Counted from the stretch's first letter, positions 1 to 9,737 are shown. The stretch is 58,119 bases of DNA from Acidobacteriota bacterium (GCA_018969685.1 JAGWXX010000004.1:1-58119), one strand, 5' to 3'. Notes: generated by a model from the letters alone, not told the origin. A program made the numbers and translations.

Positions 1-2
1 CC

Positions 3-2051
3 AACGGCACCTCGTACGTGCTCGGCGTGCGCACCGTGAACGCCGTCGGTGAGTCGAGCCTCCAGACGACCGCCGGCGCCAGCGCCGTGACGACCCCGTC
101 GACCTTGACCGGTCTGACCGGGAACCCGAACCTCTCGTCGACCACCAGCGTCGACCTGGCCTGGACCGCGGTGACGAACACCGCGATCAACGGCTACAAC
201 ATCTACCGTCTCAACCCGGTGAACTCGCTCTACGAACTCTCGACCACCGCGTCGTCGAACTCGAAGACGATCACCGGTCTGACCGCCGGTACGTCGTACT
301 CGTTCAAGGTCGCCGCGTACAACGACGCGACCGAGGGCGGTCTCTCCACCGCGGTGTCGGTGACCCCGATCGGCGCGCCGGCTGCGGTGTCGAGCCTGAC
401 CGCGTCGACGGCCACGGCGAGCACCTTGTCGTTCACCTGGACCAACAACTCGACCTCGGCCGCTCCGTACACGCGGATCGATTACGTCCTGAGCAACGGC
501 GCCAGCACGGTCGCCTCCGGTCAGCTGTCCTCGAGCGCCACGAGCAAGACCTTCACCGTCGCCGCCGACGGCATCGTCAACGGCACCTCCTACACGTTGC
601 GCCTGGTTCCGCAGAACTACGTGTCGCTCAACGTCGGCGGTCTCTACGCGTCGCTCCCGACCGCCCCGCAGTCGGCCACGCTCGCCAGCACCGCGTACGC
701 CGCCCCGGCGTCGCTCCCGACGATCTCCACGACCGTCGGCAGCACCCAGGTGGCGCTCTCCTGGACGTCGGTGACGACGAGCGCGGGCGCCCCGGTCGAC
801 ACGCTCGTCGTGCAGACCTGCACGAACTCGGCGATGACCACCGGCTGCTCCAGCGACACGATGGCCTCCTCGTCGACGACGAGCTACACCAAGACCGGTC
901 TGACCAACGGCACGGATTACTACTTCCGTCTCCGGGCGACGAACTCGGCCGGCACCACGGACGGCACGGCGACCGCCGCGACGACCCCGATCACCGCGCC
1001 AGCCGCAGCCACCGGCGTCACCCCGACGCAAGGTAACGCCCAGTCGGCGATCACCTGGACCAACGGCGCCTCCACCGCCGCGGCCCCGAGGGCGTCGATG
1101 TCGCTCAAGACCTGCACCAACTCGGCGATGACCACCGGCTGCACGACCGACTCGCTGACCACGTCGGCGACGAGCTACACCAAGACCGGTCTGTCCAACG
1201 GCACCACCTACTACTTCCAGGTGATCTCGTCGAACTCGGTCGCGGACACCGCCTCGACCACGTCCTCGGGCATCACCCCGTACGCCGGGCCGGGCTCGGC
1301 CCCGACCCTCACCGGTTCGGCCTGTCACGACGCGACCGCCTCCTCCCCGTGCGTCGGCGGTCAGACGGCCCGCCTCTCCTGGACCGCAGTGACCGCAACC
1401 GCGGCCTCGCCGGTGTCGGGCTACTACGTCGAGCAGCTCTCGAGCGGTGTCTGGAACGTCATCGCGACCGTGTCCTCTGCGACCACGTCGCGTGACGTGA
1501 CCGGCCTCACCAACGGCACCAGCTACGACTTCCGTGTCGCCGCGTACAACGCGACGGCGACCGGGAACTACTCGTCGACGGTGACGGTCACTCCGTTCAC
1601 CAAGCCGGGTGCGCCCACTGGAGTGACGGTCAGCACCAGCTCGGTGAACTTCACCGCCCCCGTCTCCAACGGTGGGTCCGCCATCACCGGTTACACGGCG
1701 CAGTGTTCAGACACGAACTTCGGTACCGTGCAGCGCACCTACACGGGTGCGAGCTCGCCGATCTCCACGGCGAGCAACGCCTTCGCGGTGAACACGAACT
1801 ACTACTGCCGAGTGTACGCGACGAACGCCGCGGGTAACTCCTCGAACAGCACGGTGTCCGCGGTGTACAACCACTACTCGTACTACAACCACTACGGGTA
1901 CTACAACCACTACGGGTACTACAACCACTACGGGTACTACAACCACTACGGGTACTACAACCACTACGGGTACTACGCCCACTACGGGTACTACGCCCAC
2001 TACGGGTACTACGCCCACTACGGGTACTACGCCCACTACGGGTACCTCTGA
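3..2051 (+). CDS. Secreted/surface protein with tandem fibronectin type III domains and a Tyr/His-rich repeat tail (5' end outside window)
   Basis: Reading frame is open from the first bases (NGTSYVLGVRTVNAVGES). Repeated FN3 hallmarks (LSWT..., GLTNGTSYDFRVAAYNA, VTP) and a C-terminal (Y-N/A-H-Y-G-Y)n tail before TGA. Confidence 0.85.
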   Translation, partial: NGTSYVLGVRTVNAVGESSLQTTAGASAVTTPSTLTGLTGNPNLSSTTSVDLAWTAVTNTAINGYNIYRLNPVNSLYELSTTASSNSKTITGLTAGTSYSFKVAAYNDATEGGLSTAVSVTPIGAPAAVSSLTASTATASTLSFTWTNNSTSAAPYTRIDYVLSNGASTVASGQLSSSATSKTFTVAADGIVNGTSYTLRLVPQNYVSLNVGGLYASLPTAPQSATLASTAYAAPASLPTISTTVGSTQVALSWTSVTTSAGAPVDTLVVQTCTNSAMTTGCSSDTMASSSTTSYTKTGLTNGTDYYFRLRATNSAGTTDGTATAATTPITAPAAATGVTPTQGNAQSAITWTNGASTAAAPRASMSLKTCTNSAMTTGCTTDSLTTSATSYTKTGLSNGTTYYFQVISSNSVADTASTTSSGITPYAGPGSAPTLTGSACHDATASSPCVGGQTARLSWTAVTATAASPVSGYYVEQLSSGVWNVIATVSSATTSRDVTGLTNGTSYDFRVAAYNATATGNYSSTVTVTPFTKPGAPTGVTVSTSSVNFTAPVSNGGSAITGYTAQCSDTNFGTVQRTYTGASSPISTASNAFAVNTNYYCRVYATNAAGNSSNSTVSAVYNHYSYYNHYGYYNHYGYYNHYGYYNHYGYYNHYGYYAHYGYYAHYGYYAHYGYYAHYGYL
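1866..2045 (+). repeat. 18-nt in-frame tandem repeat, 10 units, encoding YNHYSY/YNHYGY/YAHYGY
   Basis: tacaaccactacgggtac repeated nearly perfectly; the first unit has tcg for ggg and the last four units have gcc for aac. Confidence 0.95.
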
Positions 2052-2101
2052 TCGGTGACCCGGGCCCCGCGAGGGGTTCCGGGTTCCGCTCGGCTGGCGG
2101 C

Positions 2102-2152
2102 AAAGCCCCGGGCTTCACCAGGTCCTCCGACCGGTGGGGTCCGGGGCTTTTC
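2102..2152 (+). terminator. Intrinsic terminator after the FN3 gene
   Basis: Inverted repeat AAAGCCCCGG ... CCGGGGCTTTT downstream of the stop at 2051. Confidence 0.75.
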
Positions 2153-2612
2153 GCTGCCCGGCACTCCGAGCGTTCGCGGCGTCCGGCTCGCGCCGTAGTT
2201 CCCTACCGGCGTCCCCGGTCAGGAGCGTACGTCGCCTTCCGGTCGGAGAGGAGCGACCCGGGGAGTGCCGTCCGGCGGCCCGGCGGAGAGTGCCGAGGGG
2301 TCACCGTCGTCTCGTCGGAGTCTTTGTACCTGCGCCTGATCGCCGGCGTGGACCCATCCTGCGTCAGAGGGTTGCGCACAGGACGCCGCCCCGTCCCGCC
2401 GATCGAGCGTGCGGCGGCGGTTCCGTCATCGTCGAGAAGAGGCGTCAGGGGGTTCGCTGCAGGCGGGCTGCTCGCGCGGCCGGGGGCGTCTCGCGGTCCT
2501 GCCGGCAACAGTGCTCGGGGCGTTTCCGGGTCCTCGCCGCTTCACCGCCATGGCCTGTGTCGCCGTCCGGCGTCAGGTCGCCCCGGCGCGGGACCGGCCG
2601 TTCCCTGCCGGT

Positions 2613-4319
2613 TCACTTCGCGGGTTCGTCGACGCGCTGTCGCTTGTTGGTGGCGACGTTCGTGAGTTTCAAGATCCGTCCGGTGAGCGGGAACGTGATC
2701 GTGACCTGGGGCACTGCCTCGGTGCCCGCCCATGCCCCTTCGGTCAGGGGGAGGGAGAGGAGGACGCCTTCGCCGATCTGGTCGGCGTCGCTGCGTACGG
2801 TCACGGTCCGGTTGTCGATGTCGGTCACATCGATGCGCACCCCGAGCGCGCTGCGGCCGGTTCCGACGGTTTCGATGCTCCCGGAGCCGCGCAGGTCCAG
2901 GTGCAGGTAACGTTTGGCGGCGTTGCTGTTGAGCCAGAGCTGGGCCCGCGTTTCGCCTCTTCCGGTCATGGCGATGTCGGGCATGCCGTTCCCGTCGAGG
3001 TCGGCGGCACGTAGCGAGCTGACCGCGCCGGTCCCGATGGTCTCCCCAGCGACGAACCCGCCGGTGTCCGATGCCCGGTAGACGGTCACGTCCCCGGTCC
3101 CGTCCGGGGTTTCCCGTGACACCACGATGTCGACGGAACGGTTCGCGTCGATGTCGGCGAGCGCGACGTCGCTCGCGTTGCGGATGTCCTTGATGGAGAG
3201 GTTCTCGCTCATGGCGAACGTTCGGGCCGGTTTCTGCAGAAAGATGCCGACACCCCCGTAGAAACTCATGCCGGGCAGGAGCGTGCAGGGCCGCCCGTTG
3301 AGCTGGACCGGACAGAGGTTCCCGAATGCGCTGCCGAGGGTCACGTCGTAGCTCACCGCCAGGTCGACCATCCCGTCCCCGTCGACGTCGCCGACGTCGA
3401 GACCGGTGACCCCGATGGGGACGCGGAACTCGAGAGGCAGCGTCTTGCCCCAGTTCGGCGCCGTGCTCCCCCAGTGGACGGCGACGCTGCCGCGCCGGTC
3501 GACCAGGACGATGTCGAGTTCTCCGTCCCCGTCGACGTCGCCGACGTGGCCGTCGACGAGATGGTCGGGCAGGAAGAGCGCTGCGGCGGCGCCCGCGACC
3601 CTCGCGATGCGTGCCGCCTTGTTCAGGTCGAAGGTTCCGGGGGATTCCCATCCGCGGTTGAAGAAGATGTCCACTCCGCGCACGGTCTGCGCCGAGGCGT
3701 TCTGGTCGTCCCCGCCGAGGGAGCGGGTGCTGCTCACGACGAGGTCAAGCCAGCCGTCGCGGTCGGCGTCGATCGGGAGGACGAGGTTCACCCCGGTGAC
3801 ACCGTCCAGCCCGCGCACGGCGGCGGTGTCGGTCAGCCCGCCCGCCGGGTTCTGCGAGAACACGTGCAGGAGCGCCGCCGGCCCGGAACCGACGACGTGT
3901 TCGTCGAACCCGTCGTTGTCAAGATCGATGCTCGTCCCCGCGGTGAGCACGGAGAAGATCTCAGGGTCGTCGACCTCGACCGGCTCGGCCGAGCCGCTCG
4001 CCCCCTGCCATCCGCCGTCGACGAGGAAGCGCGTTCCTTCGCTGTCGAGCACGACCGGCGTGCGTGCGCCGAGCGAGACGCGGCAGGCGAACAGTTCCGC
4101 GGCTTTCTCGATGCCGTCACAGGCTGCGAGCGCGTTCTCGCCTCCGGCGAGGACGAGCGCCTCTTCGGCAGGTTCTCCGGGGACGCTCGTTGACGGGCTT
4201 CGCGTCGCGGTGCCGGCGAACATGCTGCTGAGCGCGCCGCCTCCGACCGCGACCAGGAGCGTTCCGGCGACGATGATCCAGCGGAACCTCAGCCAGAAGT
4301 AGAGGATGCGTTCTCCCAT
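2613..4319 (-). CDS. Membrane-anchored FG-GAP/VCBS (integrin-like) repeat protein
   Basis: N-terminal TM segment (IIVAGTLLVAVGGGAL) and several Ca-binding-like repeats: DVDGDGELDIVL, DVDGDGMVDLAVSYD, DIDANRSVDIVV, DLDGNGMPDIAM. Confidence 0.8.
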   Translation of the reverse strand: MGERILYFWLRFRWIIVAGTLLVAVGGGALSSMFAGTATRSPSTSVPGEPAEEALVLAGGENALAACDGIEKAAELFACRVSLGARTPVVLDSEGTRFLVDGGWQGASGSAEPVEVDDPEIFSVLTAGTSIDLDNDGFDEHVVGSGPAALLHVFSQNPAGGLTDTAAVRGLDGVTGVNLVLPIDADRDGWLDLVVSSTRSLGGDDQNASAQTVRGVDIFFNRGWESPGTFDLNKAARIARVAGAAAALFLPDHLVDGHVGDVDGDGELDIVLVDRRGSVAVHWGSTAPNWGKTLPLEFRVPIGVTGLDVGDVDGDGMVDLAVSYDVTLGSAFGNLCPVQLNGRPCTLLPGMSFYGGVGIFLQKPARTFAMSENLSIKDIRNASDVALADIDANRSVDIVVSRETPDGTGDVTVYRASDTGGFVAGETIGTGAVSSLRAADLDGNGMPDIAMTGRGETRAQLWLNSNAAKRYLHLDLRGSGSIETVGTGRSALGVRIDVTDIDNRTVTVRSDADQIGEGVLLSLPLTEGAWAGTEAVPQVTITFPLTGRILKLTNVATNKRQRVDEPAK

Positions 4320-4337
4320 TGCCGGAACTGTCGTGCG

Positions 4338-4356
4338 CCTTGACCGAGGGTCAAGG
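4338..4356. promoter_or_regulatory. Palindrome CCTTGACC-GAG-GGTCAAGG overlapping the -35 of the FG-GAP gene
   Basis: Perfect 8-bp inverted repeat. The minus-strand TTGACC (4349-4354) is 16 nt from GACAGT (4327-4332), which is 7 nt from the ATG. Confidence 0.55.
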
Positions 4357-4376
4357 TATCCGACCGGCTCCGGGGT

Positions 4377-4979
4377 CTAGGGGAGTTCCGGGTTCGCTCC
4401 GGGCGGGGTTCCGGTCAGATCGACGTGCTTGGCGAGTTCCAGGAAGAACGTGTCCCAGAAGACGCTGGTGGAACCGAGGCCCGATCCGGCGATGGGGAGG
4501 GCTTCGTTGTCGGGGAGTTCGAGGGACCCTTCGAGGCAGAAGGTGACGGCGTCGCGGACCGAGAGGAGCCAGACGTCGAACGCCTCGGCAACGGCGGCGT
4601 TCGAGGGTTTCTCGATCTTCTCGAGTTTTACCAGTTCCGCGAGCATCTGTTTGCAGCGGAAACGCAGGAGCGTGACGTCTCGCACCGGGGGTGCGGTGAA
4701 TATGGCGAGGAGTTTGCCTATGGCGGGTCCGTGTTCGTCGTTCCACGCGGTGAGTTCGGGGTCGATGCGTTCGGGGCGGGGGACGGTGACCGACGGTGCC
4801 GGCGGCGCGACGCTCGTGCTGCTCTCGGTGGTGGGCGCGTCGGCGGCGGGTTCTGTGCCGGTCAAAAGACTCACGCCGAGGACGACGGCGAGCAGCAGGC
4901 TCACACCGACGATGACGGCGACGATGACGCGGTTTCCGATGGTCTCGCCGGCGTCTGGTTGCTGCGGGTTCTGGTTCAT
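4377..4979 (-). CDS. Single-TM hypothetical protein (MNQNPQQPDAGETIGNRVIVAVIVGVSLLLAVVLG...)
   Basis: ATG at 4979 overlaps the uvrC stop by 4 bp; in frame to the stop at 4377. The longer track ORF (to 5678) is antisense-like read-through. Confidence 0.7.
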   Translation of the reverse strand: MNQNPQQPDAGETIGNRVIVAVIVGVSLLLAVVLGVSLLTGTEPAADAPTTESSTSVAPPAPSVTVPRPERIDPELTAWNDEHGPAIGKLLAIFTAPPVRDVTLLRFRCKQMLAELVKLEKIEKPSNAAVAEAFDVWLLSVRDAVTFCLEGSLELPDNEALPIAGSGLGSTSVFWDTFFLELAKHVDLTGTPPGANPELP

Positions 4980-6814
4980 GGGGTTGACTGTGGCGGGGCG
5001 TCGTCGGGTGTCATAGGGGCCGGAACGCGCGTTCCGGTGAACGCTTCCCGGATGCGGGCTGCCAGTGAGGGCCCGACGCCGGGGACCGTGGCGAGCTCCT
5101 CGACGGGTGCGGCGGCGACGGCGTCGAGCGTGCCGAAACGCGACAGGAGCGCCGCCCGTCGGGCGGGTCCGAGACCGCGGATCCCATCGAGTCCGGTGCG
5201 TACGGCTGCGCGTTCGCGCTGTCGCCGGTTCCCGCCGAGAGCGTGCCGGTGCGCCTCGTCCCGGGCGTGACGGAGCAGCAGGCCGAGCGCCGAGTTCGGT
5301 TCGGGGCGTACGGCAACGTCCGCGCCTTCGGGCCAGAGTTCCTCGAACCGTTTCGCCAGACCCATGATCGGGACGCTGCCCGGGTTCGAGTCGTCGCCGA
5401 GGGCGGTCGCGATAGCGGCCGCTTCGCCGCGTCCTTCGACGGCCGCTTTCACCTGTCCAGGCCCGCCGTCGACGAGGAGCAGGTCGGGCAGGGCGTCGTG
5501 ACCCATGCCGCCGGGCCGGAGTCGTCGGGAGACGAGCATGCGCGTGGCCGCGTAGTCGTCCCCGCCGAGATCGCGGAGGTTGAGGCGACGGTAGAGGTCC
5601 TTGCGCGGCGCGCCGTCGACGAAGGTGACGACCGAGCCGACGGTGTGCCGGCCGTTGGTGTGGGAGATGTCGGTGCACTCGATGCGGCGCACCGGTGCCC
5701 CGGCGCCGACGATCTCGGCGATGCGGGCCGCGGCCGCGGCGTTCTCGGCGGGGTCGTCTCGCCGGAGCGAGGTGCTCACGAGGGATTCCTCGGCCTGGGT
5801 GGTGGCGAACGCGAGGACGGCCCGCTCGGCATCGCCGCGCGGCGCTCGGGTGCCGCCGACAGGGTGCCCGGTCAGGAGATCCCGTGTGCTGTCACGTTCC
5901 GGCAGGAGCGCGAGCACGGTCTCGAGGAGTTCGGTCCCGGTGAGACCGGGGTCGTCTGCGGCTGCCCATTGCTCGACTTCCGTGACGACGCCGCCTCGCA
6001 CGCTGACGAGCGCCGCGGCGATGCGTTCCCCGCTGCGGGAGACGGCGAGCGCGTCGACGTCGGTGGTCTCACCGGCGACGCGTTGGCGCCGTCCGAGGGT
6101 CGCGAAGGCCTCGAGCTGGTCGCGTCGCCGGGCTGCGGCCTCGAAGTTCAATGCCTCGGCGAAGGTCCGCATCTCTTTCTCGAGCCGTCCGGCGAGCGCC
6201 GGGTCCGGTCGTTCGAGGTTCTCTTTGAGCGCGACGGCCGCCTGACGGTGCGTCTCGGCGTCGACCGTCCCGACGCATGGCGCGAGGCATTTCCCGGTCT
6301 CGCCGAGCAGGCAGGCGCGTCCGGTTCTCGCGGCGTTCTTGTACGTGTTCTCGTCGCAGGTGCGGACTCCGAACAGGGTCATCAGTGCGTCGAGAAGGTC
6401 GCGATTCGACGTGCCGGGGTAGGGCCCGAACGTCTCGGCGTTCGCCGGGCGTCGTCCCCGCCACACGGAGAGTCGCGGGACGGGGCCTCGGCTGACGGAG
6501 ATTCCGCCGTAGCCGTCCCCGGTGCGGAGCCGCACGTTGTACGGCGGCTGTTTCGCGTGGACCCATTCGCGTTCGAGGACGAGGGCCTCGGTCTCGCTCG
6601 CGCAGAGCACCCAGCGTACGGCCGTCGCGTTCGCGAGCATGCGTCGTGTTCGCGGGTGCAGGTCCTCGGGATCTCCGGGGAAGTAGCTCGCGATCCGTTG
6701 GGCGAGGTCTTTCGCTTTCCCGACGTAGAGGACGCGGCCGGTGGTGTCGGAGAACTCGTACACCCCGGGGGCGCGGGGCACGTCGGTCGGTCGGGTGACG
6801 CTCACGTTTCTCAT
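4976..6814 (-). CDS. uvrC: Excinuclease ABC subunit C
   Basis: GIY-YIG start (PGVYEFSDTTGRVLYVGKAKDLAQRIASYF), KCLAPCVG, UvrC homology region and C-terminal HhH (LATVPGVGPSLAARIREAF). Start MRNVSV chosen; an upstream in-frame start at 6838 exists. Confidence 0.95.
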   Translation of the reverse strand: MRNVSVTRPTDVPRAPGVYEFSDTTGRVLYVGKAKDLAQRIASYFPGDPEDLHPRTRRMLANATAVRWVLCASETEALVLEREWVHAKQPPYNVRLRTGDGYGGISVSRGPVPRLSVWRGRRPANAETFGPYPGTSNRDLLDALMTLFGVRTCDENTYKNAARTGRACLLGETGKCLAPCVGTVDAETHRQAAVALKENLERPDPALAGRLEKEMRTFAEALNFEAAARRRDQLEAFATLGRRQRVAGETTDVDALAVSRSGERIAAALVSVRGGVVTEVEQWAAADDPGLTGTELLETVLALLPERDSTRDLLTGHPVGGTRAPRGDAERAVLAFATTQAEESLVSTSLRRDDPAENAAAAARIAEIVGAGAPVRRIECTDISHTNGRHTVGSVVTFVDGAPRKDLYRRLNLRDLGGDDYAATRMLVSRRLRPGGMGHDALPDLLLVDGGPGQVKAAVEGRGEAAAIATALGDDSNPGSVPIMGLAKRFEELWPEGADVAVRPEPNSALGLLLRHARDEAHRHALGGNRRQRERAAVRTGLDGIRGLGPARRAALLSRFGTLDAVAAAPVEELATVPGVGPSLAARIREAFTGTRVPAPMTPDDAPPQSTP

Positions 6815-6876
6815 GGTCCGCCCGGTGTCGCCTTCCACCGGGAGCCCGGGGGATCGCCCCAGTCGCTACATGCAAG

Positions 6877-6904
6877 AACGCCGCCTCTTTCGAGGCGGCG
6901 TTCG
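6877..6904 (-). terminator. Hairpin downstream of the 6924-8096 gene
   Basis: GAACGCCGCCTC-TTTC-GAGGCGGCGTTC, perfect 12-bp stem. Confidence 0.65.
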
Positions 6905-6923
6905 TGGTTTTCGGGCCGGTGTG

Positions 6924-8096
6924 CTACACCGCGGATGCGGCGCGTACGGCGGATTCGAGTTTGGTGAACTCGCTGTCGAGGGTGTTCGGCTCCCAGAGGG
7001 CGGCCACCGTTTCGAGGAGGTCCGGGTCGCAACCTTCGACGATCTCGACGGTGTCGCTGCTCCATCGCTTCTCGCTGACCTGGAGGAAGGTCGCGACGAC
7101 CTCGGGTACCAGCGCGAGCCGGGTCAGGTTGCGCCGGACGCCCGGGTGGGCGGCCAGCAGCGACCGTGATTCGTCGCGTGCGATGTTTCCGTAGATGCCG
7201 ACGAGCTTGGTGCCGGTCTGCGCCGTCAGGTGCGCGTAGTTCATCTCCCAGAGGGGGATGAGACGCTCGGTGAGGCGTTTCCGCAGCTCTTCCCGCCACG
7301 CGGTGAAGGACCAGTCGGACAAGGTCACGACCCCTGCGGGCGCCTCGACGGGGAAGTCGAGTTGTTTCGGGTCGGCGAGCACCGCGTCGTCGAGCAGCCC
7401 GAACGCCGATTCGTCGGCTTTCGTCCTGCCTTCCGGCCGGTGGCGGTTCCACCGGAGGTAGATCCGCCCGAGGAGGTGCTCGAAGTTCGAGGTCTTCGAC
7501 GCGTTCGGACCGAACACGAGCAGGTCGGTCTGCTCGATGCCGGGGACGTTGGTCTCGTCTCGCAGCACGACGCGTCGCGACAGGGCGCTCGCGGCCCAGG
7601 TGACGGCTCCGTCACGCAACTTGTCCGCGGCACCGAGTGCCTGGACGCGCAGCGCCTTGAGGCGTTCCCTGCTCGCCGCGACGGACGTGGACACGTGGTC
7701 GGCCTCGTCGTCCCGGAGGGATGCGAGTTGTTCCTCGACGGTCTCGAGGTGGCTGAGCGCCGTGCCGATGTCGTCCGTGCCTGCTTTCGCGATCTCGACC
7801 TCGGCGAGGCCGAGACCTTTCGCTATCGCGTACGCCTTGGCGTAGCCGCGGGCGCTGCCGGTGGTGAGCGTCTCGTCGACGTCGCAGCAGCTCTTGCAGC
7901 AGCGTTTCTTCACCGCCTGCACGATGCTGAGCTGGAGCGACTCGCTGCCCCAGGTCTCGCACTTGTAGCAGCTCTTGCGTGCGTGGAGGCTGCCGCGTGG
8001 TCCGTTGCGGTACCACGTGCGTTCCTTGGTGAGCTCGTCGTGGTTGTCGAGGTGCGCCAGGGCTGCCTCGACGTCTTCGCGGAATCGGTTGGCCAT
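6924..8096 (-). CDS. Hypothetical protein with N-terminal Cys clusters (SCYKCETW ... RCCKSCCD)
   Basis: ATG at 8096 preceded by SD (gaagaggagcccgac); divergent from the HExxH-VWA gene. Confidence 0.7.
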   Translation of the reverse strand: MANRFREDVEAALAHLDNHDELTKERTWYRNGPRGSLHARKSCYKCETWGSESLQLSIVQAVKKRCCKSCCDVDETLTTGSARGYAKAYAIAKGLGLAEVEIAKAGTDDIGTALSHLETVEEQLASLRDDEADHVSTSVAASRERLKALRVQALGAADKLRDGAVTWAASALSRRVVLRDETNVPGIEQTDLLVFGPNASKTSNFEHLLGRIYLRWNRHRPEGRTKADESAFGLLDDAVLADPKQLDFPVEAPAGVVTLSDWSFTAWREELRKRLTERLIPLWEMNYAHLTAQTGTKLVGIYGNIARDESRSLLAAHPGVRRNLTRLALVPEVVATFLQVSEKRWSSDTVEIVEGCDPDLLETVAALWEPNTLDSEFTKLESAVRAASAV

Positions 8097-8188
8097 GTCG
8101 GGCTCCTCTTCTCGTTCGGCCTGTTTCCAGGCGGGTGGGTGGTTCGCCCGGGGGATCCGTGTGGATTTCGCGTCCCGAGGCTCTTTCG

Positions 8189-8216
8189 ACTGTGGTCGCC
8201 CCGCCGCCCCGGGCAA
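8189..8216 (-). promoter_or_regulatory. Predicted promoter of the 6924-8096 gene: TTGCCC-N16-CACAGT
   Basis: Minus-strand TTGCCC (8211-8216), 16-nt spacer, CACAGT (8189-8194); mirrors the plus-strand promoter. Confidence 0.55.
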
Positions 8217-8234
8217 CCGGTGCTGCGCGGGCGT

Positions 8235-8262
8235 TTGCCCGGTTGGCCGCGGCCCCGACAGT
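8235..8262 (+). promoter_or_regulatory. Predicted promoter of the HExxH-VWA gene: TTGCCC-N16-GACAGT
   Basis: TTGCCC 8235-8240, GACAGT 8257-8262. The two -35s form an inverted repeat CCGGGCAA...TTGCCCGG. Confidence 0.55.
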
Positions 8263-8315
8263 CCTGAACGTTCAATCTCACAAACCCCGGCGACGAGCCG
8301 GAGAAGGAGTCCCTC

Positions 8316-9701
8316 ATGGACCCGAAATTGGAGAAGAAGCGCCTCCTCGAGGAGATCCCCATCGAAGCGGAGATCATCGAGCAGGCCCAGGAGATCCTCA
8401 TCAAGGCCCGCCGCAAGGTTGGTCTCGGTCCGTCGGTGATCACGTCGATCGTCGTCGGTCTCTGCCACTTCGCGTGGACGAGGACCATCCCGACGTTCGC
8501 GGTGAAGCTCACCGGTGACGGCAACCCGATGCTGATGGTGAACCCTGATTTCGCCCTCAAGATCGGTCCCGACCAGGCGGTCTTCGCGCTCACGCACGAG
8601 GCCTACCACCTGCTGCTCGTCCACCTCTACGTCGATCCGGCGCTGATGCAGAATCAGAACTGGGTGACGGCGACGGAGGCGTGCATCAACCACCGCATCA
8701 CCAAGCATCTCGGTCTGCCGCTCATCTCGGTGGACGGCAAGGTCGCGATCGTCGACCCCGAGTCGGTGTACTCGCGTTGGCGCAAGGCCATGCAGACGGC
8801 GAACCTCCCGGTCGTTTCGAAGGAGCAGTTCTTCGAGACCGACCTCGGTTGCTTCTCGTACCTCGAGCAGTGCCCGAAGGAGATCCCTCCGTACGGTCGC
8901 GGTCAGCAGCCCGGCGAAGGCCAGGGCGGCTGCGTGCACGCGGACCACGGCAAGGACGGCGACGGCCAGGGCAACAACCCTGCCCCGCTCGATCCCACCG
9001 AGGTCGGCAAGTTCATGGAGAAGGTCCTGGGCCAGTCGGTCCAGGCCGCCAAGAACGGCCGCAAGGGCGCGAAGGAAGAGATCCTGAACTGGGTCGACGC
9101 CTCGCCTGAAGCCTCGAAGATGTGGGGCGACGTCGGTGCCGGTTCGCTGCGAGGCGAGACGACCACCAGTCGCAAGACCGATCTCTGGGAGAAGTGGACT
9201 GCCGACGCGATGGCCTCCCGCATGGCGGAAGGTGCGCGCTGGCGCTACAACAAGAAGCTCCCGTTCGATCCTCGGGTCTCGGCCAACGGCCGCGAACCGA
9301 AGAAGCACGGCTCGGTGTTCGTGGATGCCTCAGGCTCCATGCACCAGTCCTTCCTCGACAAGGTCGCGGCTCTCATCGGAGAGCTCGACAACATCGAGGT
9401 CGAGTGGCACAGCTTCGACGGTGAAGTCTGGCCGTTCAACGCCGGGGAAGGTTTCCGCGGCGGTGGTGGCACCAGCTTCCAGATCATCGACGATCACCTC
9501 CAGGGCACCGGTCATCGCCATGACGGCGAGGGCTGCTGCGAGGAGGACCAGGACTTCGTCCTGGTGATCACGGACGGGTACGCCCCGCACATCCAGCCGA
9601 CCGATCCCGACAAGTGGATCTGGCTCGTCACCCCCGGTGGCGACACCTGGGCGCAGGATGCAGGCATGCTCTGCCGTGAGGCCGATCTCGAGAACGAGTG
9701 A
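8316..9701 (+). CDS. VWA-like protein with N-terminal HExxH metallopeptidase-like domain (DUF2201-type architecture)
   Basis: HExxH (ALTHEAYHLLLVHL), VWA MIDAS-like DASGSM (GSVFVDASGSMHQSF) and GGGGTSF; SD gagaaggag. Confidence 0.8.
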   Translation: MDPKLEKKRLLEEIPIEAEIIEQAQEILIKARRKVGLGPSVITSIVVGLCHFAWTRTIPTFAVKLTGDGNPMLMVNPDFALKIGPDQAVFALTHEAYHLLLVHLYVDPALMQNQNWVTATEACINHRITKHLGLPLISVDGKVAIVDPESVYSRWRKAMQTANLPVVSKEQFFETDLGCFSYLEQCPKEIPPYGRGQQPGEGQGGCVHADHGKDGDGQGNNPAPLDPTEVGKFMEKVLGQSVQAAKNGRKGAKEEILNWVDASPEASKMWGDVGAGSLRGETTTSRKTDLWEKWTADAMASRMAEGARWRYNKKLPFDPRVSANGREPKKHGSVFVDASGSMHQSFLDKVAALIGELDNIEVEWHSFDGEVWPFNAGEGFRGGGGTSFQIIDDHLQGTGHRHDGEGCCEEDQDFVLVITDGYAPHIQPTDPDKWIWLVTPGGDTWAQDAGMLCREADLENE

Positions 9702-9737
9702 CCTCACTCCCCGAAAAATCCACGGTCTCCGTGGTAG

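Noticed and set aside
1866-2045. CRISPR-like array
   Set aside because: Direct tandem units with no spacers, in frame within a CDS.
1684-2118. Minus-strand ORFs with TRSGRS / VVPVVGVV repeats
   Set aside because: Antisense translations of the 18-nt YNHYGY repeat, not independent genes.
4377-5678. 433-aa ORF as annotated in the track
   Set aside because: Its first two thirds are Arg-rich antisense/overlap with uvrC; the real gene most likely starts at 4979 (MNQNPQQ).
5243-6967. 574-aa plus-strand ORF opposite uvrC
   Set aside because: Mirror frame of a confident uvrC; no recognisable motifs.
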